Positions 33,702 to 41,643 of a DNA stretch of 44,938 nt are shown in pieces. Location of the stretch: NCBI GenBank assembly GCA_002405835.1, contig DHMO01000044.1, positions 46,660 through 91,597 of the forward strand, read 5' to 3'. This stretch comes from Lentisphaeria bacterium UBA4640. Lineage in GTDB: Bacteria > Verrucomicrobiota > Lentisphaeria > Victivallales > UBA1829. How positions within the stretch are numbered: position 1 is the stretch's first letter; each line of letters starts with the position of its first letter. Under the pieces are notes generated by a model, which saw only the letters and a program-made list of their open reading frames with translations, was not told the DNA's origin and ran no database searches. The translations under genes were made by a program, and so were the position numbers.

Positions 33702-34601
33702 ATGCGTTATGATGCGAACGGAGCTTTGCTGGAAACCGAGATCCCGGGACTGAAACCGGTGCATCGCGGCAAGGTGCGCGATATTTATGACATGGGCGAC
33801 AGTCTCCTCTTTGTGGCGACTGACCGCATCAGTGCATTCGATTGCGTAATGCCGAACGGAATTCCCGACAAGGGCCGCGTGCTTACCGCGATGTCCCTCT
33901 TCTGGTTCAATCTGTTCTCCTGGGCTCCCAATCATGTGCTCTGCTCCGACGCATCCAAATTCCCGGCGGTCCTCAAATCCGTCGAGAAAGACCTTGCCGG
34001 ACGCTCCATCCTCGTGAAAAAAGCCAAGACCATTCCTCTGGAATGCATCGTCCGCGGCTATATCACCGGAAGCGGATGGAGCTCCTACAAAAAAGACGGC
34101 ACCGTCTGCGGACAGAAGCTCCGCCCGGGATACCGTCAGGCGGAAAAGCTCGATGAAGCGATCTTCACCCCCTCCACAAAAGCGGATGAGGGACATGATG
34201 AAAACATCAGTTTTGAGCAGGCCTGCAAGCTGGTCGGAACCGAAAAGGCGACCCGTGTGAAAGAGCTCGCTCTCCGTCTCTACACCGAAGCCGCCGCTTA
34301 TGCGGAAAAACGCGGAATCATTGTCGCCGACACCAAATTCGAGTTCGGCGAATACAACGGCGAAGTCATCGTCATCGACGAAGTCCTCACCCCCGATTCC
34401 AGCCGTTTCTGGCCGAAGGATCAGTATCAGATCGGCTGCTCGCCGGTCAGTCTTGACAAACAGTACGTCCGCGACTATCTTGAGAGTCTCGACTGGGATA
34501 AAAACCCGCCGGCGCCCGCTCTCCCTGAAGAAGTTGTCGCAAAGACGCGCGAAAAATACCTCGAAGCACTCAAGGCGCTTTCGGGAGAGTCTCTTTCCTG
34601 A
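33702..34601 (+). CDS. purC: Phosphoribosylaminoimidazole-succinocarboxamide (SAICAR) synthase
   Basis: The 299-residue enzyme joins CAIR and aspartate with ATP in purine synthesis. Motifs: HRGKVRDIYDMGD (ATP-binding loop), DRISAFDCVMP, ECIVRGYITGSGW, KFEFGEYNGEVIVIDEVLTP and DSSRFWP. Length fits the ~300-residue form. It starts 6 bases after rplU and ends 36 bases before metX, within one same-strand run. No PurC-specific riboswitch is seen, and the short leader leaves no space for one. Confidence 0.96.
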   Translation: MRYDANGALLETEIPGLKPVHRGKVRDIYDMGDSLLFVATDRISAFDCVMPNGIPDKGRVLTAMSLFWFNLFSWAPNHVLCSDASKFPAVLKSVEKDLAGRSILVKKAKTIPLECIVRGYITGSGWSSYKKDGTVCGQKLRPGYRQAEKLDEAIFTPSTKADEGHDENISFEQACKLVGTEKATRVKELALRLYTEAAAYAEKRGIIVADTKFEFGEYNGEVIVIDEVLTPDSSRFWPKDQYQIGCSPVSLDKQYVRDYLESLDWDKNPPAPALPEEVVAKTREKYLEALKALSGESLS

Positions 34602-34637
34602 TCCGTCCGGTTCTTCAAGCCCGGGGAGTTGCATCCG

Positions 34638-35780
34638 ATGAAACCTGAACATTTCCAGAACAGCGTCGGGAAGGTCTCCCCGCAGGATTTTACTTTCAAC
34701 GAGGGGCTGAAGCTGCAGTGCGGTCAGCTCCTCGCCCCGATTACTCTCCGTTACGAAACGTACGGAACCCTTTCTCCGAATGCCGACAACGCAATTCTCA
34801 TCGAACATGCGCTTTCCGGCGACGCCCATGTCGCGGGTTACCATTCCGAATCCGATGAAAAGCCCGGCTGGTGGGATACTATGGTCGGTCCCGGCAAAAC
34901 GTTCGATACAAACAAGTATTTCATCGTCTGTTCGAACGTAATCGGCGGCTGCTCCGGCTCCACGGGACCTGGCTCAATCAATCCCGCGACCGGCACGCGC
35001 TACGGCATGGATTTTCCTTTTGTCACGATTGCCGACATGGTTCATGCGCAGAAAAAGCTCATGGATCACCTCGGAATCCGGAAATGGCTCTGCGTCGCGG
35101 GCGGCTCCATGGGCGGAATGCAGGTGCTCCGCTGGGCGCTCCTCTATCCGGACTGCATGGAAAGCATCATTCCGATTGCGACAACATCCCGTATTTCCGC
35201 GCAGTCCATCGCCTTCAACTGGGTCGGACGCGAGGCCATCATGAGCGATCCCGAATGGAACGGCGGTCATTACACCGATCAGCCGGACCGCGGACTTGCC
35301 ATCGCCCGCATGCTTGCGCACATCACCTATCTCAGTGAAGAATCCATGCGCCGCAAATTCGGACGCAAGCTCCAGTCGGCAACGGATTATTCGTTCGATT
35401 TCGACAAGGATTTCAGCGTGGAAAGCTATCTGGAGCATCAGGGAATGCGCTTCGTCGACCGCTTTGATGCAAACGCTTATCTTTACATCACCCGCGCCAT
35501 CGACTACTTTGACGTTGCGGATAAATCGAACGGCGATCTCGCGAAGGGACTTGCCCCGATTCAGTGCAAGACGCTCGTGGTCTCCTTCTCCAGCGACTGG
35601 CTGTTCCCTCCGGAGCAGTCGCGTGAAATGGTGCGCGGAATGCTGAAAAACGGACTTGATGTGACCTACTGCAACATCAAATCTTCATACGGACACGATG
35701 CGTTTCTGCTGGAGGACGACACACTGGGGCGTCTGATTTCAAACTTTCTTGCGAACGTCAAACCGGAGGCGGCAAAATGA
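34638..35780 (+). CDS. metX: Homoserine O-acetyltransferase
   Basis: The 380-residue alpha/beta-hydrolase-fold acyltransferase starts methionine synthesis by acylating homoserine. Features: ALSGDAHVAG, the long CSNVIGGCSGSTGP insert, nucleophile elbow AGGSMGGMQVLRW, Asp in SSDWLFPP and His in YGHDAFLLE, completing the triad. Acetyl-CoA is the usual donor, but some MetX proteins use succinyl-CoA; sequence alone does not settle this. ATG 34638 with GGGGAG 9 bases upstream is preferred to TTG 34629. Its last bases overlap metW (ATGA), a common pairing. Confidence 0.94.
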   Translation: MKPEHFQNSVGKVSPQDFTFNEGLKLQCGQLLAPITLRYETYGTLSPNADNAILIEHALSGDAHVAGYHSESDEKPGWWDTMVGPGKTFDTNKYFIVCSNVIGGCSGSTGPGSINPATGTRYGMDFPFVTIADMVHAQKKLMDHLGIRKWLCVAGGSMGGMQVLRWALLYPDCMESIIPIATTSRISAQSIAFNWVGREAIMSDPEWNGGHYTDQPDRGLAIARMLAHITYLSEESMRRKFGRKLQSATDYSFDFDKDFSVESYLEHQGMRFVDRFDANAYLYITRAIDYFDVADKSNGDLAKGLAPIQCKTLVVSFSSDWLFPPEQSREMVRGMLKNGLDVTYCNIKSSYGHDAFLLEDDTLGRLISNFLANVKPEAAK

Positions 35781-36409
35781 CCGAAGAGAATCTCCGTCTC
35801 AACCACGACACCACGCTTTCCCGCGACGATCTGACGACCATTGTTTCGATGATTCCGGACGGTTCGCGCATTCTTGACCTCGGCTGCGGCTCCGGACGCC
35901 TGCTGCGTCTGCTTGCCGACCTCAAGCACGGCAAAGTCATGGGTGTGGAGTGCGACCAGTCGAAAGTGATTGAGTGCACCGGGCGCGGTGTTCCGGTGAT
36001 TCAGGCGGATCTTGACGAAGGTCTGCCGGATTTTGCCGATCAAAGCTATGATTTCGTGATTCTGAGCCGCACACTTCAGGCGGTGAAGCGCCCCGACCAG
36101 CTGCTCGACGAGATTTTCCGTGTCGGTAAGACGGGCATCATCAGTTTCATCAATTTCGGGCACTGTTCGGCGCGTCTTCAGCTTCTGTTCGGCGACATGC
36201 CGGAGACGAAGACTCTGCCGTGGCGCTGGTTTGATACGCCGAACATCCACCTTGCCACGATCGCGGACTTCCGCCGTCTCTGCAAGGAGAAGCAGATCCG
36301 CATTCTTCGCGAGATTCCTCTCTCGATGCGCACGGATCCTTTTGCGCGTCTCGCCGATCTCTGGCCGAACTTCTTTGCTTCGACCTGTGTGTTTATTCTT
36401 CAGAAATGA
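35777..36409 (+). CDS. metW: MetW, methionine biosynthesis partner of MetX
   Basis: A 210-residue SAM-methyltransferase-fold protein with the glycine motif ILDLGCGSGRLLRLLAD, MGVECDQSK, and the MetW-typical LDEGLPDFADQSYDFVILSR and TLQAVKRPDQLLDEI. MetW works with MetX in homoserine acetylation in several bacteria. It overlaps metX and the following DUF2752 gene by four bases each, so all three are translationally coupled. Assignment is strong from motif plus context. Confidence 0.92.
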   Translation: MTEENLRLNHDTTLSRDDLTTIVSMIPDGSRILDLGCGSGRLLRLLADLKHGKVMGVECDQSKVIECTGRGVPVIQADLDEGLPDFADQSYDFVILSRTLQAVKRPDQLLDEIFRVGKTGIISFINFGHCSARLQLLFGDMPETKTLPWRWFDTPNIHLATIADFRRLCKEKQIRILREIPLSMRTDPFARLADLWPNFFASTCVFILQK

Positions 36410-36771
36410 AACGATTCGCCTATCTTTTTCTGACGTTCTGCGCTCTGTTCATCCTTGCTGTTCTCTACGTTTATTCCCCCGAAAGCCTCGGTTTTGACGT
36501 CTGTTTTACCCGCCGCGTCCTGGGGATTCAGTGTGCCGGCTGCGGTGCGACCCGCGCTACGCGCGCGCTGCTTCACGGCGATTTCCGGACGGCGCTTCAG
36601 CTGAATGCCCTTTATGTGTTTTCTCTTCCGTTTTTGCTTTATCTGTGGTTTGTCGCCGGGCAATATGCGTTTGATGCAAGGAAGCCTTTTCCGCTTTTCA
36701 GCCGGAAAATCACGGTTGTATTTCTCTCCGCAATTCTTCTTTTTACATTGTTCCGGAATATTGTTCATTGA
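36406..36771 (+). CDS. DUF2752 small membrane protein
   Basis: The 121-residue protein has three hydrophobic segments (about 5-24, 65-85, 100-118) and the DUF2752 motif GIQCAGCGATRATRALLHGD. Function of the family is unknown. It overlaps the metW stop by ATGA. Its last codons and stop (CAT TGA) lie inside the first palindromic repeat that begins at 36764, so the repeat boundary falls exactly at the gene end. Confidence 0.85.
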   Translation: MKRFAYLFLTFCALFILAVLYVYSPESLGFDVCFTRRVLGIQCAGCGATRATRALLHGDFRTALQLNALYVFSLPFLLYLWFVAGQYAFDARKPFPLFSRKITVVFLSAILLFTLFRNIVH

Positions 36772-36817
36772 CAGGTTGGCTATGTCTATAGTCAACCTGT
36801 CAATGAATCTGCTTGAA
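36764..36817. repeat. Left ~54-bp direct repeat containing a 20-bp-arm palindrome (P1)
   Basis: Arms 36764-36783 and 36788-36807 pair with one mismatch around a GTCT loop. The palindrome plus the ~10 bases after it (to CTTGAA) recur at 38186-38240; the sequence upstream of each copy is unrelated. There is no T run on either strand, so it is not a normal intrinsic terminator. Confidence 0.85.
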
Positions 36818-36841
36818 ATATGCGTGAATGCAGGATATATT

Positions 36842-36879
36842 ATTGACAACTTGCTTTGAAACATAGCCGACTTGTCAAT
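36842..36879. repeat. Degenerate palindrome related to P1, next to the ATPase ribosome binding site (P2)
   Basis: ATTGACAACTTGCT (36842-36855) faces AGCCGACTTGTCAAT (36865-36879), an imperfect inverted repeat. Its right half resembles the P1/P3 right arm. It ends where the GGAGGA of the ATPase gene begins, so it could act as an operator or fold over the ribosome binding site. Confidence 0.55.
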
Positions 36880-36889
36880 GGAGGAAATT

Positions 36890-38182
36890 ATGGAAATAGA
36901 GCGGACGGGGTATTTGCGGCAGCTGATTGACCGCGAGTGGAACGGACAGATAAAAGTTATTACGGGGATTCGCCGTTGCGGAAAATCATTTCTGCTCCGG
37001 ACTCTGTTCAGAAAATACCTTCTTGCGAAAGGCGTGAAGGAGGAGCAGATTATTCATCTGGAACTTGATCTGACCCGAAACATCCGGTACCGGAATCCTC
37101 TGGAACTTTCTGATTATGTCCATAGCCGGATTGATGGGAAAAAAGACCGGTTTTACCTTTTTATTGACGAAATCCAGCTCTCCGATCCGGTGAAGAATCC
37201 GTATTTGCCGGACGGGAAAAAAATCACATTCTATGACACTCTGAATGATTTCCGGGAGATTTCAAATCTTGATGTATATGTGACCGGAAGCAATTCAAAA
37301 ATGCTTTCGAGCGACATTTTGACCGAGTTCCGCGGTCGGGGGGATGAAATCCGTGTTCATCCGCTGAGTTTTTCGGAGTTCTGTTCTGCGGTTGGCGGCG
37401 ACAGAAAAGCGGCGTTTGAACAGTATGCGTTCTTCGGCGGGATGCCTCTGATTCTGTCGCAGAAAGATGATGGCGCAAAGATGGCTTATCTGCAGTCGCT
37501 GTTCTCTGAGCTGTATTTAAAAGATATTGTTGAGCGAAAGGGGGTCCAGTATCCGGAAGAGCTTTCGCAGGTGCTGGATCTTTTGTGTTCGTCCATCGGC
37601 TCGCTGACAAATCCGACGAAAATAGCGGATACAATCCGCTCGAAAAAGAAGGTGAATATTTCCGTGAATACTCTGAAGAGTTATATGGCATACCTGCAGG
37701 ATGCTTTCCTTTTCTGTGAATGCCGGAGATACGATGTCAAGGGAAAATCGTATTTTGATTTCCCGATGAAATATTATTGCGAAGATGTCGGTTTGCGCAA
37801 CGCCGGAATCGGCTTCCGGCAGATGGAAATGACGCATATCATGGAAAACATCATTTGCAATGAATTGCGTGTGCGGGGCTATTCCGTAGACGTCGGCGTG
37901 GTTTATGAAAATGCGAAAAATCAGAGCGGCAATTATTCGCGGGTTCAGCGCGAGATTGATTTTATTGCAACGAAAGGAAACCGGAAATTTTATATCCAGT
38001 CCGCATTTGCCATGCCGGATGAAGAGAAGCGGGCGACGGAGCTGAAGCCATTTTCCCTTACCGGTGATTCATTTCCGAAAATTGTGGTGCGTCAGGATAT
38101 CGGCAAACCGTGGTATGATGAACAGGGCGTGCTGAATATCGGGCTTGTCGATTTTCTGCTGGACCGTTCCGTTATGGGATAA
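36890..38182 (+). CDS. AAA-type ATPase with DUF4143 C-terminal domain
   Basis: A 430-residue protein with Walker A GIRRCGKS (26-33), Walker B FYLFIDEIQ (D93, E94) and sensor YVTGSNS, matching the N-terminal AAA domain of the AAA_14/DUF4143 family. A winged-helix-like middle part follows (IADTIRSKKKVNISVNTLKS). The end has VQREIDFIATKGNRKFYIQS, which looks like a degenerate PD-(D/E)xK nuclease core. These genes are numerous and scattered in gut bacteria, and their function is unknown. GGAGG precedes ATG 36890. By eye the gene is more A+T rich (AAA, ATT, TAT codons) than its neighbours, and it sits alone between two direct repeats, suggesting acquisition as a unit. Confidence 0.88.
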   Translation: MEIERTGYLRQLIDREWNGQIKVITGIRRCGKSFLLRTLFRKYLLAKGVKEEQIIHLELDLTRNIRYRNPLELSDYVHSRIDGKKDRFYLFIDEIQLSDPVKNPYLPDGKKITFYDTLNDFREISNLDVYVTGSNSKMLSSDILTEFRGRGDEIRVHPLSFSEFCSAVGGDRKAAFEQYAFFGGMPLILSQKDDGAKMAYLQSLFSELYLKDIVERKGVQYPEELSQVLDLLCSSIGSLTNPTKIADTIRSKKKVNISVNTLKSYMAYLQDAFLFCECRRYDVKGKSYFDFPMKYYCEDVGLRNAGIGFRQMEMTHIMENIICNELRVRGYSVDVGVVYENAKNQSGNYSRVQREIDFIATKGNRKFYIQSAFAMPDEEKRATELKPFSLTGDSFPKIVVRQDIGKPWYDEQGVLNIGLVDFLLDRSVMG

Positions 38183-38185
38183 AGT

Positions 38186-38240
38186 TTCATTGACAGGTTG
38201 GCTGTATATCTAGCCAACCTGTCAATGAATTCCGCTTGAA
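38186..38240. repeat. Right ~54-bp direct repeat containing an 18-bp-arm palindrome (P3)
   Basis: Perfect 18-bp arms (38186-38203, 38212-38229) surround an 8-base loop. Homology with the left copy continues past the arm into GCTTGAA. It lies 3 bases after the ATPase stop and 13 bases before the stop of the convergent pseudopilin gene. Confidence 0.85.
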
Positions 38241-38253
38241 GTGAGTCGGGCGT

Positions 38254-38986
38254 TCACTTGGCGCGTCCCCAGAAATCGTCTATTCTCCATGCGCTCAAAC
38301 GGGGAAGCTGGTACATTTTCACTCGGTTGGCGTGACCGTCCACATAGCCTATTGTGGAAGTCGCATTATGAAGGTAGATGATGTCGCCCATACTGTGAAG
38401 ATTGCCGTCTCCGCGGTCGTATACGGTGTTGGAGTAGGCCGGACCGAGAAAATCGGCATAGAGCATCCGGATGCTCGGATATTTGCAGGCGGTGATCCGG
38501 TTGCGTCCCAGAGTTTCATAATCATCCTTGTACATGCAATAGTTGATTCCGATGTGGAAGGAACGTTTGTTGACATCAATCGGGCGTTCGGCAGAGGGGC
38601 AGTCAAGGAAGGGAAGTTTCGGCCGCGAAAAACCGTTTGTTCCGGAAAACCACTCCCATTTTGATGACTCTGTAAATGTGTTCGGCATGGCGTTGTTTGT
38701 TGAATCATAATAGAGCATGGTCCCCCATGTCGCTTCCGATGATCCGGCCGCAGGAGAGTGCTTGGGAAGAAAGCCGTTATTGCTGTCGGCATAATGAAAA
38801 GTCGCGAGCAGAAGCTGTTTCCGGTTTGAGAGACAGTTCGCTGATCGGGCAGATTCCCTGGCTTTGTTCAGTGCCGGGAGAAGCATGCCGGCGAGGATGG
38901 CGATGGCCGCAATCGTTACCAGGAGTTCTATGAGGGTAAATCTCGCGGATTTCCGCTTAAGGTGAGTATAAATTTATTTTCATCAT
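38254..38986 (-). pseudogene. Pseudopilin-like gene with a frameshift in its leader (locus C)
   Basis: The coding frame 38973-38254 contains KSARFTLIELLVTIAAIAIL and LAGMLLPALNKARESARSAN, a normal pseudopilin start, and later the YVDGHAN motif. That frame has a stop at 38976-38974 and no ATG, GTG or TTG before the helix. The apparent initiation site, AAAGG then ATGATG at 38986-38981, opens a different frame that reads MMKINLYSP and stops at TAA 38959-38957. One +1 shift at CCT-TAA would join the two into MMKINLYSP-KRKSARFTLIELL. So the gene is either broken by a single-base indel, relies on frameshifting, or contains a sequencing error. It lies 74 bases after the GH5 gene on the same strand. 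Confidence 0.7.
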
Positions 38987-39013
38987 AATGCCTTTGTTTG
39001 ATTTTTCAGAAGG

Positions 39014-39045
39014 TTCTGCCAGTTCTACGGGCGGAACTGGCAGAA
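39014..39045. other. Perfect 12-bp stem-loop between the GH5 and pseudopilin genes
   Basis: TTCTGCCAGTTC and GAACTGGCAGAA enclose an 8-base loop. In the direction of the GH5 transcript no T run follows, so it is more likely an mRNA-stability or processing element than a full terminator. Confidence 0.5.
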
Positions 39046-39060
39046 AACGGGCAGACTTTT

Positions 39061-40545
39061 TTATTTTGCGGCTTCCTTGTTGAGCGCCCAGCCGTCTTTC
39101 AGCGATTTGAGCAGCGGTTCATTGATGGGATAGTCGCTGCCGTCACGGCGGTGCGGGTGAAGCGCCATGGTCTCCGGACCGGTCGTTTCACGGAAGTTCC
39201 AATAGGTCCAGTGAAAGCCGAGTTCCTCGAAAACGGCGATGCGGTCCGCGGTGGTTTTCGCCTGATAGCCTTCCGGCCCGACCTGACGTTCCACGGCGAA
39301 CTCTCCGACGTAGACGGGAACATTGTACTTGCGGGCGAACTCGGCAGGCGTTTTCATGGAACGGCGGATGGTGTCGCAAGTCAGGATTTTTGCGCCGAAC
39401 CAGCTAAGCGCCAGATAGCTTCTACCGGTGGCTTTCTCCAGTTTGATCCAGCCGGTGACCTTGAGTTCAATTCCGTCATAGACGGGGATTTCGGGGCTGA
39501 CCCATCCGTGGTATTCGGTGGTTCCGCGCACGGCGAGAGAACCCGGGGCGTTGTGACCGACGCTGCTGTCGTAGAATTCAGTCGGGAGTTCTCCGCGTTC
39601 CTTGGTGAATTTTTCCGTATCTTTGTCGAACGACCACTTGCCGAGAATTTTTCCGGTTTTGGCATCCGTGACTGTGAGGTCGTCGAACCATGCAGTTCCG
39701 CTGTTGGCGTCGGAGCGGAGTATCAGTCTGGCTTTTGTGGGAATTCCGGAACGGTTCAGCTTGAGGGTGCGTTCATACCAGGTCCAGGGGAGGGTTCCTG
39801 TGATGCCGTCGTGCTCGCCGGAGTTGCCGATCCACTCGCCGTTCGGCCACGAGCCTTCGTAGTAATGGAAGGTGTAGAGAATGTTCGGGTCGTTCTGTTT
39901 GGCAAATTGGTTGAGGCTCGACTGGACGCTGCCGTCTTCGCCGCAGACGACAAGCATCTTGTCCGGGTCAACTTTGCGGATGCCGTTGATTACCGCGGTT
40001 GTCGTTTTCTGATAGAGCGCATAGTTGCAGGGGACGGTGTCAGGCTCATTCATGAGTTCATACGCGGCAACGGTGGAGACGTTTTTGTAACGTGCCGCGA
40101 GCTGCTGCCAGAGAGAAATGAAGTTGTCCAGATCTTTTTTGTTCTTGTAGATCCCGCCTTTCCCCGCCTGACCGCCGGGGACGGTGTGCATGTCGAGAAT
40201 GACATAGATTCCGTATTTTTTCGCCCAGCCGACAACTTCGTCAATGGCTTTGACTTTCTGTTCATCCAGCGTTGCGGTTCCGGGCTGAACGAAGTTGTCC
40301 CAGAAGAATGCGAGGCGGATGACGTTTGCGCCCCATTTGGCACAGCGTTTCATGTCGTTTTCCGTGTAGCGGGTTCCCTGGTTCTGCCACCAGCCCCAGT
40401 TGATTCCGCGCAGGCGGATCGGTTTGCCGTTTGCGAGGACTTTGTTCCCTTCCACGCGGAGCGGGGCGGGCGGTTCGGCGCCGCGGAGAGCCGCGGGCAG
40501 AAGAAGAACGCCCAGTGCGAAGACCGCACTCAGTATTGTTTTCAT
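39061..40545 (-). CDS. Secreted GH5 endoglucanase-like hydrolase with an inserted beta-sandwich domain (locus C)
   Basis: The 494-residue protein has a signal peptide (MKTILSAVFALGVLLLPAAL). The TIM barrel starts LRGINWGWW and ANVIRLAFFWDNF, continues VILDMHTVPGG, and has its acid/base at E167 (YELMNEPD). The nucleophile is E415 in YVGEFAVER. The ~248-residue distance between the two catalytic residues is about twice that of ordinary GH5 enzymes; the excess (about 235-385, WYERTLKLNRSG to RGTTEYHGWVSPEI) looks like a carbohydrate-binding beta-sandwich set into the barrel. ATG 40545 follows AAGGAG by 8 bases; upstream codons lack a site. A cellulase/mannanase-type activity is likely but not fixed. 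The AraC gene is divergent. Confidence 0.88.
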   Translation of the reverse strand: MKTILSAVFALGVLLLPAALRGAEPPAPLRVEGNKVLANGKPIRLRGINWGWWQNQGTRYTENDMKRCAKWGANVIRLAFFWDNFVQPGTATLDEQKVKAIDEVVGWAKKYGIYVILDMHTVPGGQAGKGGIYKNKKDLDNFISLWQQLAARYKNVSTVAAYELMNEPDTVPCNYALYQKTTTAVINGIRKVDPDKMLVVCGEDGSVQSSLNQFAKQNDPNILYTFHYYEGSWPNGEWIGNSGEHDGITGTLPWTWYERTLKLNRSGIPTKARLILRSDANSGTAWFDDLTVTDAKTGKILGKWSFDKDTEKFTKERGELPTEFYDSSVGHNAPGSLAVRGTTEYHGWVSPEIPVYDGIELKVTGWIKLEKATGRSYLALSWFGAKILTCDTIRRSMKTPAEFARKYNVPVYVGEFAVERQVGPEGYQAKTTADRIAVFEELGFHWTYWNFRETTGPETMALHPHRRDGSDYPINEPLLKSLKDGWALNKEAAK

Positions 40546-40639
40546 CGATAAATCTCCTTGTCTGTTGATTTTTTTTACGGGAAAATCCGGAAATTGTCCG
40601 GGCCCTGGACTTTTCGCGGTTGATTTTTCCTTTCCATTA

Positions 40640-40667
40640 ATTATAGTATATTTCAGCAAAAAAACAA
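40640..40667 (-). promoter_or_regulatory. Promoter of the GH5 gene
   Basis: On the minus strand TTGTTT (40667-40662) and a perfect TATAAT (40645-40640) are 16 bases apart, giving a leader of about 85 nt. The weak -35 suits activation by the divergent AraC protein. Confidence 0.55.
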
Positions 40668-40713
40668 CGGTTTTAAAGTTCAAAAAAGTATCAATAATCA
40701 CAGAGGTGAAAAA

Positions 40714-41568
40714 ATGCCGGAGAGTACCTCGTATACACGTCCAAATCCGCAGGTTCTGCAGAATGTGGCGCTTCCTTTTTACCCGCGCGGGACGGGGATA
40801 GAAACCTTGAAAAAAGGACAGAAATTACTGTCGGAAGCAACGGTGATTCCTTTTGTGGAGGTTATGTGGGGGCTTGAGGGAATCGGAGAAGTCGTGCTTT
40901 ATGAGCAGAAGTTCCAAATCCGCGAGAACGATGTATTCTTCTATCTTCCGGGCGAACGGCATTCGCGGTATGCGCTTTCCGAAACATGGAAGCGGCGCTG
41001 GTTCTGTTTCGACGGTCCGTTCGCGCAGGCGTTCATGCTTTCGTATCAGTATCCGCGCCTTCAGCATGCGCTTCAGCCTTATCCCGCCGACCGTTTTGAG
41101 GAGCTGGAACGGAATATTTCCGAGGACGACCCTTTTTGTGTGCGCAAATCGGCGGCGCTTATCATGGAGCTGCTCGCGTTTGCTTCCGGAACGAACTGCT
41201 CGATGGGCAGCGGAAAGATTGCGAAACAGGCGCTGGAAATCATCTCCGCACATCTCTACGATCCGTATTTTGACGTCGGAACGCTCAGCGAATCGCTTCA
41301 CGTTTCGAAGAATCACCTGATCAATCTCTTCCGTGAGTACACGGGCAAAACGCCGGGACGCTATATTCTGAACAACCGTCTGGAGCAGGCGATGTCGCTT
41401 TTGCGCGGGACGGATGCGCCGGTCCGCGAGGTTGCGCTCCGCTGCGGGTTCGCGGAACCGCGCACGTTCACACGGTTCATCAAACGCGCTCTCGGAGTCA
41501 GCCCGCTGGAAGTGCGGAAGAAAAAAGACCGGATAGAGAATTTTTCCGCGCCTGAAATCTTCAAATAA
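40714..41568 (+). CDS. AraC-family transcriptional regulator with cupin-like sensor domain (locus C)
   Basis: A 284-residue protein. The N-terminal half is a cupin-like ligand domain (FVEVMWGLEGIGEVVLYEQK, NDVFFYLPGERHSRY). The C-terminal ~100 residues carry the two AraC helix-turn-helices: FDVGTLSESLHVSKNHLINL with FREYTGKTPGRYI, then VREVALRCGFAEPRTFTRFI. AraC proteins with cupins usually activate sugar-use genes. GAGGT precedes the ATG. It is divergent from the GH5 gene across 168 bases, so control of that gene is inferred. Confidence 0.92.
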   Translation: MPESTSYTRPNPQVLQNVALPFYPRGTGIETLKKGQKLLSEATVIPFVEVMWGLEGIGEVVLYEQKFQIRENDVFFYLPGERHSRYALSETWKRRWFCFDGPFAQAFMLSYQYPRLQHALQPYPADRFEELERNISEDDPFCVRKSAALIMELLAFASGTNCSMGSGKIAKQALEIISAHLYDPYFDVGTLSESLHVSKNHLINLFREYTGKTPGRYILNNRLEQAMSLLRGTDAPVREVALRCGFAEPRTFTRFIKRALGVSPLEVRKKKDRIENFSAPEIFK

Positions 41569-41582
41569 ATTTTATTCCGGAT

Positions 41583-41611
41583 TTGCAGAATTGGCGATTG
41601 TGTGGTAAATT
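41583..41611 (+). promoter_or_regulatory. Promoter candidate of the NSS transporter gene
   Basis: TTGCAG (41583-41588) and TAAATT (41606-41611) are 17 bases apart, ending 32 bases before the GTG start. Confidence 0.45.
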
Positions 41612-41643
41612 GTCAGATATGCAACAATTAAAGAGAGGTTTTT

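Noticed and set aside
36764..38240. Palindromes P1 and P3 as intrinsic terminators
   Set aside because: Neither is followed by a T run on either strand, and homology between the copies extends beyond the hairpin.
36764..38240. Integron gene cassette with attC sites
   Set aside because: The palindromes lack the GTTRRRY/RYYYAAC core sites, and there is no integrase in the window.
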